The notes below the pieces were generated by a model. The model had not been told where the DNA came from, made no database searches, and was given only the letters and a program-made list of their open reading frames with translations. A DNA stretch of 64,000 nucleotides from Bacteroidota bacterium (GTDB lineage Bacteria; Bacteroidota; Bacteroidia; Chitinophagales; Chitinophagaceae), in contig CANGEP010000002.1 in assembly GCA_947452905.1 (NCBI GenBank), positions 248,001 to 312,000 of the forward strand, written 5' to 3'. The translations under genes were made by a program, and so were the position numbers. Shown here in pieces: positions 40,181 through 49,637 of the stretch. The first letter of the stretch is position 1; each line of letters starts with the position of its first letter.

Positions 40181-41494
40181 ATGAAAAGGACCTTTCCGAT
40201 AATTTTTACTTTAATTGCCCTATCCATTGTGGGTATGTTATTTATTCAAATTACTTGGTTGCAAGGATTGTTTATTTTATCCAGAAATCAATTAACAGAA
40301 AAGGTAAATCAATCAGTTGTTTCAGTTTCTAATGACATTGGTAAAAGAATGAATTCCGGTTTATCTTTTAGATTTCCTAAAAGAGGGATGGGGATGAATC
40401 CTGATTATCACATGCACAATTTCGAGGAAACAACTATCTCCGATGTTTATAATCAAAATGAGCTCAATAAAAAAATAGGAGAAGCTTTTACAAAATATGG
40501 AATACAGGAATTGCATTACGAGTTTGCCATTGCCGATAAAAAAGGGAATATAGAGTTAAAGAGTAAGCGATTTGACGATTTTTATACCGAAGATGTTAAT
40601 ACGGTAGAGATTAGAGTTTCGGTAATACCACAAGATATTATTGAGCCTGCGGGTCCTTTCGAAACATTGATTTTAGTAGTACCTAATGTGAGGCTTTATT
40701 TATTACACTCTTTACAATGGATTATAATAGGGGCCTTTTTATTTATATTAATTGTACTAGCTGCATTTTTTATCACTGTAAGATCCTTGTTTACACAGAA
40801 AAAACTAAATGAAATAAAAAGAGATTTTATTAATAACATGACGCATGAGTTAAAGACGCCCCTCGCTACTATTTCACTAGCAGTGGATGCTTTAAAGAGC
40901 CCTAAAGTGCAAGGGGATGCAAAATCGGTAGATTATTTTAGCACTATTATTAAAGAGGAGAACGTGCGAATGAACAAACATGTCGAAGTTATTTTGCAAT
41001 CTGCCCATCTCGAAAAAAAGGAATATCAATTAAATAAAACAGAAGTAGATGTTCATGATTTAATTTTTGGGGTATTAGATAGTTTTAAATTACAGTTAGA
41101 TGCCAAGCCCTCTAGTATTAATACAAAATTCGAAGCCATTCCGTCAGTCATAGAAGCAGATGAAGAACATATTTTACATGTATTTTCTAATTTAATTGAC
41201 AATGCCATTAAATATTCAAAAGACACCATCGAATTGTCAATTGCTACAAGGGTAGTAGGCACCAAGATGGAAATACAAATTAAAGATGCTGGTATAGGGA
41301 TGAGTCAAGATACGGTGAAAAGAATTTTTGAAAAATTTTACCGCGCTCATACAGGCAATGTACACAATGTAAAAGGGTTTGGCTTGGGAATGAGTTATGT
41401 GAAATGGGTAATAGATATTCACAAAGGAAAAATTCAGGTGCAATCGGAAGAAGGCAAAGGCACTACCATTACAATAAGCCTCCCCACTATTTAG
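40181..41494 (+). CDS. Sensor histidine kinase
   Basis: A 437-residue membrane kinase. Two membrane segments (about residues 8-28 and 180-202) flank a periplasmic sensor region without a recognised fold. The HisKA box contains phospho-acceptor His222 (NNMTHELKTPL), and the ATPase domain has N box HVFSNLIDNAIKYS, DAGIGM (G1) and GFGLGMSYVK (G2). The usual adjacent response regulator is absent: the next gene is convergent queA. The signal is unknown. Confidence 0.9.
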   Translation: MKRTFPIIFTLIALSIVGMLFIQITWLQGLFILSRNQLTEKVNQSVVSVSNDIGKRMNSGLSFRFPKRGMGMNPDYHMHNFEETTISDVYNQNELNKKIGEAFTKYGIQELHYEFAIADKKGNIELKSKRFDDFYTEDVNTVEIRVSVIPQDIIEPAGPFETLILVVPNVRLYLLHSLQWIIIGAFLFILIVLAAFFITVRSLFTQKKLNEIKRDFINNMTHELKTPLATISLAVDALKSPKVQGDAKSVDYFSTIIKEENVRMNKHVEVILQSAHLEKKEYQLNKTEVDVHDLIFGVLDSFKLQLDAKPSSINTKFEAIPSVIEADEEHILHVFSNLIDNAIKYSKDTIELSIATRVVGTKMEIQIKDAGIGMSQDTVKRIFEKFYRAHTGNVHNVKGFGLGMSYVKWVIDIHKGKIQVQSEEGKGTTITISLPTI

Positions 41495-41513
41495 TTACTA
41501 CTAGTTAAGTAAT

Positions 41514-42770
41514 CTATTTATCATTTTGGTTAATCCAAAATAAACAACCATCTCCATAGCTTAAAAAACGATATTCGTTGTTTATTGCAAATTGGTATAC
41601 TTGTTTCCATGCATCACCAACAATAGCAGCAATTATTAATAATAAAGTTGATTTGGGCTGATGGAAATTAGTAATGAGTCCATTGACCATTTTAAATCTA
41701 TAGCCCGGTAAAATAATAAGCTGTGTTTTAGCTACAAGGTTTTCAATTTTATTTTCATTCATCCATTGAAGTAAGCAATCTAAAGCCTCGTATACAGGTA
41801 AAGATAAGTAAGCTAAATCATAGGCCTCCCACTGTTCTAATGCTATATTATGGGCCTCCATTTTAGCACCTAATTTATTTTTCGAATGAATTTTTACACC
41901 CAACCAATACAATGACTCTAAGGTTCTTAATGAAGTTGTACCAACACTAATGATAGGTTCTTTATTTTCCAGTTTTCTTTTAAGCGATTCAATTGTTGTA
42001 AAGGAAATTTCTATAAACTCACCATGCATTACATGTGCGTCTATGGTCTTAGATTTCACCGGCATAAAAGTGCCAGCGCCTACATGCAAGGTTAAAAATT
42101 CGGATTTAATATTTTTTTTACTAAAACTATTAAATACATTTTCATCAAAGTGTAAGCCTGCAGTAGGTGCTGCCACCGAGCCCTCTGCGATGGCATAGGT
42201 GGTTTGGTAACGATCCTTATCTAGTTCTGAAGCTTTTCTTTGTATATAAGGGGGCAGCGGAATATTGCCAATAATTTGTAGCATTTCTGAAAAATGTATA
42301 TGAGGTTCGTTCCAACTAAAATGAACCTCATATTTACCATCTTCTATTGGTTTTTTGGTAGCTACAAAATCGATGATTTTATTTTCATAATTAATTTTCT
42401 TTACTAAAAATTCTTCTTTCCATTTTTTAGCTCCTCCAATTAAACAAACCCAACTAACTTCTTGTGAAGCTTGCATGGCAAGTAATACAGGTCGGTATTG
42501 ATTGGTTGGTTCCAAACAAAATATTTCGATGGTACTATTTTCTTTTTCAAAAAATATACGAGCTGCAATCACTTTGCTATTGTTAAAAACCAAGCTAGCA
42601 GAAGCAGGCAAAAAATCGACTAAATGCGCATAGGTTGATTCGGCTATAATTTCCTTATCCCATATTAATAATTTGCTAGAAGAACGCTTTTCGGCTGGGG
42701 TATAAGCAATTCTATGATCGGGTAGCTCATAATCAAATTGGTCAATGGCAATATTTGGGCGTTCAAGCAT
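41514..42770 (-). CDS. queA: S-adenosylmethionine:tRNA ribosyltransferase-isomerase
   Basis: About 418 residues. QueA transfers the ribosyl part of SAM to 7-aminomethyl-7-deazaguanine in tRNA, the penultimate epoxyqueuosine step. The family blocks DHRIAYTPAEKRSSSKLL, GSVAAPTAGLHF, LHVGAGTFMPV and LITNFHQPKSTLL are present. The start is set at 42770 (MLERPN) since the upstream in-frame residues MYLCA are encoded by the promoter box itself. It is longer than Escherichia coli QueA, as usual in Bacteroidota. Confidence 0.93.
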   Translation of the reverse strand: MLERPNIAIDQFDYELPDHRIAYTPAEKRSSSKLLIWDKEIIAESTYAHLVDFLPASASLVFNNSKVIAARIFFEKENSTIEIFCLEPTNQYRPVLLAMQASQEVSWVCLIGGAKKWKEEFLVKKINYENKIIDFVATKKPIEDGKYEVHFSWNEPHIHFSEMLQIIGNIPLPPYIQRKASELDKDRYQTTYAIAEGSVAAPTAGLHFDENVFNSFSKKNIKSEFLTLHVGAGTFMPVKSKTIDAHVMHGEFIEISFTTIESLKRKLENKEPIISVGTTSLRTLESLYWLGVKIHSKNKLGAKMEAHNIALEQWEAYDLAYLSLPVYEALDCLLQWMNENKIENLVAKTQLIILPGYRFKMVNGLITNFHQPKSTLLLIIAAIVGDAWKQVYQFAINNEYRFLSYGDGCLFWINQNDK

Positions 42771-42774
42771 GGCG

Positions 42775-42782
42775 CAAAGGTA
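42775..42782 (-). promoter_or_regulatory. Promoter -7 box TACCTTTG for queA, start codon 4 nt downstream
   Basis: The minus strand reads TACCTTTG, then CGCC, then the queA ATG, so the transcript is probably leaderless and cannot carry a preQ1 riboswitch. Confidence 0.7.
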
Positions 42783-42930
42783 CATATTAACAGTAAAATA
42801 GGGGTTTTCCACAGCTCTTAACAGTCAGAAAATCCCAAATCAAGTAAATATGGCCTCAAATGCAATACTAGAAAGGATTTCAGGTCGGTTTATTACTTGT
42901 GGAAAACTAGAACCCCCTATTTTGCTATCT

Positions 42931-42970
42931 AAAGTGGTAAAAAGTGTTATTTTGTGTGAACAAGTGGTAA
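42931..42970 (+). promoter_or_regulatory. Predicted MraZ operator: four direct repeats at 10-bp spacing
   Basis: Four consecutive decamers begin AAAGTG, AAAGTG, TTTGTG and CAAGTG, so GTG recurs exactly every 10 bp and the sites face the same side of the helix. MraZ is known to bind short direct repeats with this spacing upstream of its own operon. The array ends 21 bp before the mraZ ATG. A promoter-like TATTTTGC (42918-42925) lies just upstream. Confidence 0.8.
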
Positions 42971-42991
42971 AAATCACATCAATTATTAACA

Positions 42992-43450
42992 ATGCAAGGC
43001 TTTCACGGAGAATATCAATCAACCATCGACGCTAAAGGGCGTTTCCTGGTGCCCGGCAGTTTGAAAAAACAGCTGGTCGAAGGGGAGACACGTTTTATAG
43101 TGAGTCGTGGTTTTGAAAAGTGCTTGACACTTTATCCGATTAAAAGCTGGCAGGGTATACTTGATAAGATTAGCCAATTGAATGACTTTGATCCTAAAGT
43201 GCGTCAGTTTAGACGACAATTTTTAGGGGGAGCCACTGAAGTAGAAATGGATAGCGCTGGTCGTTTATTATTACCACCTACTTTAAGAGAGTTCGCTTTA
43301 CCTGGAAAAGAAATTGTTTTAGCTGCTGCATTAGATCGCTTTGAGATCTGGGATGCAAGTTCTTATAAAAAGCTCTTTGAGGATTTCTCTGCAGATGAAT
43401 TTAGTAATCTGGCCCAAGAAGTAATGGCAGGCGTAAATAAAAAAGACTAA
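42992..43450 (+). CDS. mraZ: Transcriptional regulator MraZ
   Basis: A 152-residue protein with two SpoVT/AbrB-like MraZ domains (GEYQSTIDAKGRFLVPGSL and GATEVEMDSAGRLLLPPTLREFA). MraZ binds direct repeats upstream of the dcw cluster and controls it; a fitting operator lies just ahead. First gene of the cluster, 8 nt before rsmH. Confidence 0.96.
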   Translation: MQGFHGEYQSTIDAKGRFLVPGSLKKQLVEGETRFIVSRGFEKCLTLYPIKSWQGILDKISQLNDFDPKVRQFRRQFLGGATEVEMDSAGRLLLPPTLREFALPGKEIVLAAALDRFEIWDASSYKKLFEDFSADEFSNLAQEVMAGVNKKD

Positions 43451-43458
43451 GGAAAGCG

Positions 43459-44388
43459 ATGACCAACCCTACATCCAATATCCCACAGTCTGATTATCAT
43501 ATTCCTGTCTTATTTCACGAAACTATGGAGCATCTAAATATTTTACCTGATGGTATATATGTAGATGCGACTTTCGGAGGGGGAGGACATAGTAGAGGTA
43601 TTTTATCTAAGCTTGGACCTAAAGGTCGATTGATAGCTTTTGATCAAGATGCAGATGCTAAAAAAAACTTACCCAACGATGACCGTGTTTTATTTGTACC
43701 AGAAAATTTCAAGTACCTACAAAGATTTTTGAGATTACATCAAATAGAAAAGGTAGATGGAGTGCTAGCGGATTTAGGTGTTAGCAGTCATCAATTTGAT
43801 GAAGGCTCAAGAGGCTTTTCGACACGTTTTGATGGTCCTTTTGATATGAGGATGGATCAGCGCCAAGAAAAAACAGCCGCTTGGGTAATCGAAAATTTTA
43901 GTGAAACTGAATTGCACAAAATGTTTGAACAGTATGGTGAAGTGACCAATTCCAAAACTTTAGCTAAGCATATTGTTACCAGCAGAAAGCATGCCAATTT
44001 AAACAGCGTACAAGATTTTAAAACACTAATTGCAGCTGTAGTAAAAGGGAATCCTAATAAATATTGGGCACAGGTTTTTCAGGCGATTAGAATTGTAGTA
44101 AATGAGGAAATGGAAGTATTGAAAGACTTTTTAGCGCAACTACCCTTAGTAGTAAAGCCAGGAGGTCGTGCAGTGATTATTACTTTTCATTCTATTGAAG
44201 ATCGCTTGGTAAAAAATGCTTTTCGACCCTTGGTTGAAGACGAAGCCAATGCCCACCCATTTCTTTCTGCCCCGAAAGAAGTGAATTGGAAAATCATTAC
44301 AAAGAAACCTGTAGTGGCTTCCGAAAAAGAGATGAAAGAAAATACTAGAAGCAGAAGTGCAAAATTGCGCGCTGCCGAAAGATTATAA
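43459..44388 (+). CDS. rsmH: 16S rRNA (cytosine-1402-N4)-methyltransferase
   Basis: A 309-residue SAM-dependent methyltransferase that modifies C1402 of 16S rRNA. The SAM site is in YVDATFGGGGHSRGIL (about 31-46), DFG-type segment ADLGVSSHQFD marks the family, and the C-terminus ends with RSRSAKLRAAERL. Standard second gene of the dcw cluster. Confidence 0.97.
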   Translation: MTNPTSNIPQSDYHIPVLFHETMEHLNILPDGIYVDATFGGGGHSRGILSKLGPKGRLIAFDQDADAKKNLPNDDRVLFVPENFKYLQRFLRLHQIEKVDGVLADLGVSSHQFDEGSRGFSTRFDGPFDMRMDQRQEKTAAWVIENFSETELHKMFEQYGEVTNSKTLAKHIVTSRKHANLNSVQDFKTLIAAVVKGNPNKYWAQVFQAIRIVVNEEMEVLKDFLAQLPLVVKPGGRAVIITFHSIEDRLVKNAFRPLVEDEANAHPFLSAPKEVNWKIITKKPVVASEKEMKENTRSRSAKLRAAERL

Positions 44389-44393
44389 ACCGT

Positions 44394-44741
44394 ATGTCCG
44401 TACCCATTAACCCCGCCCCTAAGAATACACTTAAAAGTATTCTTAACTACCAGTGGATTGTCATGAACATTAGTTTCTTTTTGTTCTTGGCGATTATCGC
44501 GATACTCTACATCGCGAACGGACATCTCACCGATAAAACGATTCGTAAAATTAATACTACTCAAAAGGAGTTAAAAGAATTACAATTTGAGTATAAGACA
44601 TTGAAGTCCGATTTAATGCGTCGTAGTCGTGCAGTAGAAATTCAAGAGGCCGTGGCTCCCTATGGCATTGTAGTTTCTAAAGAAATGCCTATTCGAATTC
44701 CGTTAGAGAAAAAAATTATAAACCCAACTGACAATAAATAA
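44394..44741 (+). CDS. ftsL: FtsL-like cell division protein
   Basis: A 115-residue bitopic membrane protein: a short cytoplasmic tail, one membrane helix (about 24-44), then a coiled-coil stretch (KINTTQKELKELQFEYKTLKSDLM) in the periplasm. Sequence similarity to proteobacterial FtsL is low, but topology, length and position between rsmH and ftsI identify it as the FtsL counterpart. Its stop overlaps the ftsI start (TAATG). Confidence 0.85.
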   Translation: MSVPINPAPKNTLKSILNYQWIVMNISFFLFLAIIAILYIANGHLTDKTIRKINTTQKELKELQFEYKTLKSDLMRRSRAVEIQEAVAPYGIVVSKEMPIRIPLEKKIINPTDNK

Positions 44742-46852
44742 TGGATGTAAAACGCGACATATTGTGGAGGGTTTATCTTAGTTATGTACTTATTATTGGC
44801 GTATGTATTGCCATTTTAGGTAAAGCGTTTTATATCCAACAAGTACAAGGTAAATACTGGAGAGGCTTAAGCGATAGTTTACATCAGCGCATAGTTGAAA
44901 TTCCAGCAGCTAGAGGTACCATTTATAGCGAAGACGGCCAAATGCTAAGTACCAATATTCCACAGTTTGATATTTTAATCGATTTTAGAGTAGATCCTTT
45001 ACATGAAAAACAAGGAAAACTATTTAGAGAAAATATTGACTCTTTAAGTATTGGCTTGGCTAATTTATTTGCCGACCAAAGTGCCGAAAAATATAAAGAA
45101 GAACTCACCAAAGGTTTTGAAGCGGCAGAACCAAATTATGAGTTTAAGAAAAAAATTAATTATCGTCAATATCTATCCATCATCAAACTTCCTTTATTTA
45201 AGTTAGGCAGATATAAAAGCGGAATGATAGCAGTTGAAAAAAATGTTCGCTTAAACCCTTACGAAAATATCGGCTATCGCACGATTGGACTCGCTAGAGA
45301 TGAAAATAAGGTGGGCTTAGAAAAATCCTACGATACCGTATTAAGCGGACGTAATGGGCGTCAATTAGTAAGAGCGATTGCAGGCGGCGTAACGGTACCA
45401 GTGCAAGAGGGCGAATTTGAAATAGCACCAGAAACAGGGAAAGATATTGTAAGTACTATCGATGTATTTATTCAAGAGATTACCGAGAGCGCCTTAAAAA
45501 AGATGATGATACAAAACGATGCAAGAACAGGTGTAGCAATGGTGATGGAAGTTAAAACTGGTAAAATAAAAGCTATAGCTAATTTGGGTAAAATTGCAGA
45601 TGGAGTATATACAGAAGATTTGAATTATTCTACAAGAGTTACAGAGCCAGGTTCTACATTCAAATTAGTTACTTTATTAACTGCTTTGGAGCAAGGCGTT
45701 AAATTAGAAGATAAGATAAACTTAGAAGGTGGTATTTGGAACTATGCAGGAAGAACTGTTAAGGATGCAGAAGCCCATGGGAAACATGAAGCTACTGTTT
45801 TAGAGGCTTTTGAAGAAAGTTCTAATGTAGGTATGGCCAAATTAGCGGTGAATCATTTTGTGCCCAATCCACAAATGTATTATAAGCAATTATCTAAATT
45901 TAGATTGGACTCCACTTCTGGTATCGATTTAATGGGAGAGGGAAGGCCACAAATTACAAGACCTGGTGATAAAGTTTGGGCAGCTACTACACTTCCTTGG
46001 ATGGGCTTTGGGTATGCAGTAGCTATAGCACCTATACAAACACTTACATTGTATAATAGTATTGCGAATGGAGGAATTATGATGCGTCCTTATTTAGTGA
46101 ATGCTATTAAAGAAGAAGGTAAAGTTTTAAAAACAATGAGTCCTAAAGCTTATCCATGGTCGGTTTGTTCGCCTTCTACTTTACAACAAGCTCGTATTGC
46201 CTTGGAAGGGGTTTGTTTGAATGGAACTGCTAAAAGATTATTTCCTAATAGTTTATACAAAGTTGCAGGAAAAACAGGTACAGCACTAGTTGCAGATGGT
46301 AATAGAGGATATGCAGATGCCATTTTTCAATCTTCTTTTGTAGGTTATTTCCCTGCCGAAAACCCACAGTATACTATTGCAGTAATTATTATCAATCACC
46401 CTCATGCTGCTAACCATTTTGGCGCATCAGTGGCGGGTCCTGTATGGAAAGAAATTGCAGATCGTTTATATTCAACTTATATCCAAAATAAAATGGATAT
46501 CGCTCCTAGTTTTAAAACTAAGGATAGTAGTTTATATACTTATTCTGCTTCAAAAATATCTATTCAAACCATTGCAAAGCAATTAGCTATTCCATACCAA
46601 GATTCCACTACTGCTAAAACTGATTGGGTAAATGTTCAAGGATTGGCAAATAAAATGAAAGTGGCTGAGCAAAAAATTGCCGATACATCAATGCCTAATA
46701 TAGTTGGAATGAAGTTAAAAGATGCCCTTTTTGTATGTGAAAAGAAAGGATTGATTGTGAAATGTGTAGGCAAGGGGAAAGTAGTAAATCAAAGTATTGC
46801 ACAAGGGGTAACTATCATTAAAGGACAACAAATTCAATTACAACTCAACTAA
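44741..46852 (+). CDS. ftsI: Division-specific penicillin-binding protein with PASTA domain
   Basis: A 703-residue class B PBP (PBP3) that cross-links septal peptidoglycan. One N-terminal membrane helix, a dimerisation domain, and a transpeptidase domain with Ser305 in STFK (305-308), SSN (360-362) and KTG (511-513). The last ~65 residues form a PASTA domain (MPNIVGMKLKDAL...). It overlaps ftsL and murE by one base each. Confidence 0.96.
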   Translation: MDVKRDILWRVYLSYVLIIGVCIAILGKAFYIQQVQGKYWRGLSDSLHQRIVEIPAARGTIYSEDGQMLSTNIPQFDILIDFRVDPLHEKQGKLFRENIDSLSIGLANLFADQSAEKYKEELTKGFEAAEPNYEFKKKINYRQYLSIIKLPLFKLGRYKSGMIAVEKNVRLNPYENIGYRTIGLARDENKVGLEKSYDTVLSGRNGRQLVRAIAGGVTVPVQEGEFEIAPETGKDIVSTIDVFIQEITESALKKMMIQNDARTGVAMVMEVKTGKIKAIANLGKIADGVYTEDLNYSTRVTEPGSTFKLVTLLTALEQGVKLEDKINLEGGIWNYAGRTVKDAEAHGKHEATVLEAFEESSNVGMAKLAVNHFVPNPQMYYKQLSKFRLDSTSGIDLMGEGRPQITRPGDKVWAATTLPWMGFGYAVAIAPIQTLTLYNSIANGGIMMRPYLVNAIKEEGKVLKTMSPKAYPWSVCSPSTLQQARIALEGVCLNGTAKRLFPNSLYKVAGKTGTALVADGNRGYADAIFQSSFVGYFPAENPQYTIAVIIINHPHAANHFGASVAGPVWKEIADRLYSTYIQNKMDIAPSFKTKDSSLYTYSASKISIQTIAKQLAIPYQDSTTAKTDWVNVQGLANKMKVAEQKIADTSMPNIVGMKLKDALFVCEKKGLIVKCVGKGKVVNQSIAQGVTIIKGQQIQLQLN

Positions 46853-48315
46853 TGAAAGACTTACAATCTATATTATTGGGTGTGGCACTTCGTGAAGTAG
46901 TGGGTTCTACTAATAAAGAAATTTTGGATATCCAGATTGACTCTCGTAAGGTTACGGAGGGCTCTGTTTTTGTTGCCATTAAAGGTGTTCAAGTGGATGG
47001 TCATACATTTATAACTACTGCTATAGAAAAAGGTGCCACCGTAATTGTATGCGAAACTTTACCTAATGATTTAAATACTACACTTACCTATTTAGTGGTA
47101 AAAGATGCACAAGAGGCGGTGGCTAACATGGCGCATCAATATTATGGAGAGCCTTCGGCTAAATTAAAATTAGTAGGTGTTACTGGCACTAATGGAAAAA
47201 CTACTGTAGCTACTCTTTTGTATAAGTTGTTTACCGAATTAGGATATACTTGTGGTTTAATTAGCACAGTACAAAATCATATTGGGCAAATTATTGTTCC
47301 TTCTACTCATACCACTCCCGACGCCGTTCAATTAAATGCTTTATTGCATAAAATGGTAGAAGCCGGTTGCTCTCATGTTTTTATGGAATGCAGCAGCCAT
47401 GCTATTCATCAACACCGCATTACGGGTTTGCACTTTGTTGGTGGAGCGTTTACTAATATCACGCATGATCATCTCGATTATCACCAAACTTTTGAAGCTT
47501 ATTTAGCAGTTAAAAAAGCATTTTTTGATCATTTGCCTTCTACCGCTTTTGCTTTATCAAATCTGGATGATAAGAATGGGGCAAATATGTTATTAGATAC
47601 AAAAGCAAAGAAGTTAACCTATGCTTTACATGCACCTGCTACCTATAAAGGTAAAATTTTAGAGAACCAACTGATGGGCTTGGTGATGTTGGTTAATGAT
47701 ATTGAAGTGCATTGTCGCTTAATAGGCACTTTTAATGCCTATAATTTATTAGCCGTTTATGGTATTGCTATACAACTAGGAGAGCCTTCAGAAAAAGTTT
47801 TAACTGTTTTAAGTGCACTAACGGGTGCAGAAGGTCGCTTTGATTATATAGTAAGTAAGGAAAATATTATAGCTATTGTTGATTATGCGCATACGCCAGA
47901 TGCGCTTGAAAATGTATTATCCACTATTGCTAAATTAAAAAAGGGAGATGAGGAAGTTATTACGGTGGTAGGATGTGGAGGTGATAGAGATAAAACTAAG
48001 CGTCCTATTATGGCACAAGTAGCTTGTGATTTAAGCACTAAAGTGTTTTTAACGAGCGATAATCCACGTTCCGAAGAGCCAGCCAAAATTTTAAATGATA
48101 TGGAACATGGCTTAACAAGTGCGGCCAAAAGAAAATATATAAAAATTGAAGATCGTAAGGAAGCTATAAAAGCGGCTATCAGTTTTGCAAAACCAGGCGA
48201 CATTATTTTAGTGGCAGGAAAAGGGCATGAAAAATATCAAGAAATTAAAGGGGTAAAACATGATTTTGATGACAAACAAATTTTACAAAATTTATTTAAC
48301 GAATTAGAAAAATAA
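46852..48315 (+). CDS. murE: UDP-N-acetylmuramoyl-L-alanyl-D-glutamate--2,6-diaminopimelate ligase
   Basis: A 487-residue Mur ligase. ATP site GTNGKTT (112-118). The DNPR motif at 403-406 is the hallmark of enzymes that add meso-diaminopimelate rather than lysine, which predicts a DAP-type cell wall. It overlaps the ftsI stop by one base (TAATG) and ends 6 nt before mraY. Confidence 0.96.
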   Translation: MKDLQSILLGVALREVVGSTNKEILDIQIDSRKVTEGSVFVAIKGVQVDGHTFITTAIEKGATVIVCETLPNDLNTTLTYLVVKDAQEAVANMAHQYYGEPSAKLKLVGVTGTNGKTTVATLLYKLFTELGYTCGLISTVQNHIGQIIVPSTHTTPDAVQLNALLHKMVEAGCSHVFMECSSHAIHQHRITGLHFVGGAFTNITHDHLDYHQTFEAYLAVKKAFFDHLPSTAFALSNLDDKNGANMLLDTKAKKLTYALHAPATYKGKILENQLMGLVMLVNDIEVHCRLIGTFNAYNLLAVYGIAIQLGEPSEKVLTVLSALTGAEGRFDYIVSKENIIAIVDYAHTPDALENVLSTIAKLKKGDEEVITVVGCGGDRDKTKRPIMAQVACDLSTKVFLTSDNPRSEEPAKILNDMEHGLTSAAKRKYIKIEDRKEAIKAAISFAKPGDIILVAGKGHEKYQEIKGVKHDFDDKQILQNLFNELEK

Positions 48316-48321
48316 ACCAAT

Positions 48322-49635
48322 ATGTTATATCAATTATTTTCTTGGTTAGATAGTCATTTTCATATTCCTGGTTTAGGGGTGTTTCAATTTTTAACCTCTC
48401 GTATTGCGATGTCAATTTTATTGTCTTTGTTTATCGCTACGGTTTATGGTAAAAAAATGATTTTGTTTTTACAAAGAAAACAAATTGGAGAAACAGTGAG
48501 GGAGCTTGGCTTGGCGGGTGAGCAACAAAAGAAAGGAACACCTACGATGGGAGGTATCATTATTTTATTAAGTGTATTAATACCTACTTTATTGTTTGCC
48601 AATCTTGACAAAGTATATATCCGTTTAATGATTTTATGCACTGTATGGTTAGGTTTAATTGGATTTTTAGATGATTATTTTAAAATTAGAGCAAGAAAAG
48701 AAGCACAAAATAAAGGGGAAGCCTATAAAAAGCAAAATAGCGATGGATTAGCAGGTGTTTCAAAAATCATAGGACAAGTAGGTTTGGGAATTATCATTGG
48801 AGTTACGCTTTATTTTAGCAATGCAGTAACTGTTGAAAGAGAAATAGTGGCTGACACCATTACTGCTTCTTTGCAAAAAGGGGAAAAAGTAGCCAAAGGT
48901 GCCGATGTGGTAGTGCATAAAATTAATGGCGTAGAGCGCCGTTTTGTAAAAGTAAAAACACCTATTACTACAATCCCTTTTGTAAAAAATCACGAGTTTA
49001 ATTATAGTAAACTAGTAAGTTGGATAGGCCCAGGCGCTGAAAAGTTTACATGGGTAGTTTATATATTAATTGTTACGTTTATTATTACGGCTGTTTCTAA
49101 TGGTGCCAATATTACGGATGGGTTAGATGGTTTAGCTGCTGGGGTGAGTGCCATTATTGGGGCAGCATTAGGAATTTTTATTTATGTAAGTGGTAACTAT
49201 GTTTTTGCCGATTACTTAAATGTAATGTATATCCCTAATCTAGGCGAGTTATCCATTTTTGTAGGGGCTTTTGTAGGAGGGTGTATTGGATTTTTATGGT
49301 ACAATGCCTATCCTGCGCAGGTTTTTATGGGTGACACAGGTAGTTTGGCTTTAGGAGGTATCATTGCTTCTCTAGCAATCATCGTAAGAAAAGAATTATT
49401 AATACCCATTTTTTGTGGTGTATTCTTAATCGAAAACTTAAGCGTTATTATTCAGGTAAGTTATTTTAAATATACCCGAAAAAAATATGGCGAAGGACGT
49501 CGAATATTTTTAATGAGCCCACTACATCATCATTATCAAAAAAAGGGATTTCATGAAAGCAAGATTGCGGTGCGCTTTTGGATTATCACCATCTTATTAG
49601 TGGTGGCTTCTATTTTAACCTTAAAAACAAGATAG
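48322..49635 (+). CDS. mraY: Phospho-N-acetylmuramoyl-pentapeptide-transferase
   Basis: A 437-residue polytopic membrane enzyme that makes lipid I. Conserved blocks: [18 protein letters not shown] [30 protein letters not shown] and the histidine motif [12 protein letters not shown]. An extra ~60-residue segment (about 175-230) inserted between membrane helices lengthens it compared with Escherichia coli MraY, as in other Bacteroidota. Confidence 0.96.
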   Translation: MLYQLFSWLDSHFHIPGLGVFQFLTSRIAMSILLSLFIATVYGKKMILFLQRKQIGETVRELGLAGEQQKKGTPTMGGIIILLSVLIPTLLFANLDKVYIRLMILCTVWLGLIGFLDDYFKIRARKEAQNKGEAYKKQNSDGLAGVSKIIGQVGLGIIIGVTLYFSNAVTVEREIVADTITASLQKGEKVAKGADVVVHKINGVERRFVKVKTPITTIPFVKNHEFNYSKLVSWIGPGAEKFTWVVYILIVTFIITAVSNGANITDGLDGLAAGVSAIIGAALGIFIYVSGNYVFADYLNVMYIPNLGELSIFVGAFVGGCIGFLWYNAYPAQVFMGDTGSLALGGIIASLAIIVRKELLIPIFCGVFLIENLSVIIQVSYFKYTRKKYGEGRRIFLMSPLHHHYQKKGFHESKIAVRFWIITILLVVASILTLKTR

Positions 49636-49637
49636 TC

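Noticed and set aside
42771..42812. Longer queA start (MENPYF...)
   Set aside because: The extra codons are made of the promoter box TACCTTTG and upstream DNA; the family N-terminus begins at the inner ATG.
42783..42991. Small frames on both strands between queA and mraZ (about 60 residues each)
   Set aside because: They overlap the MraZ operator and each other and have no recognisable sequence; the gap is regulatory.
44187..44564. 125-residue frame antisense to rsmH and ftsL
   Set aside because: Spans two conserved genes and lacks independent support.
47883..48203. 106-residue frame antisense to murE
   Set aside because: Fully inside murE, opposite conserved motif DNPR; no promoter or start context.
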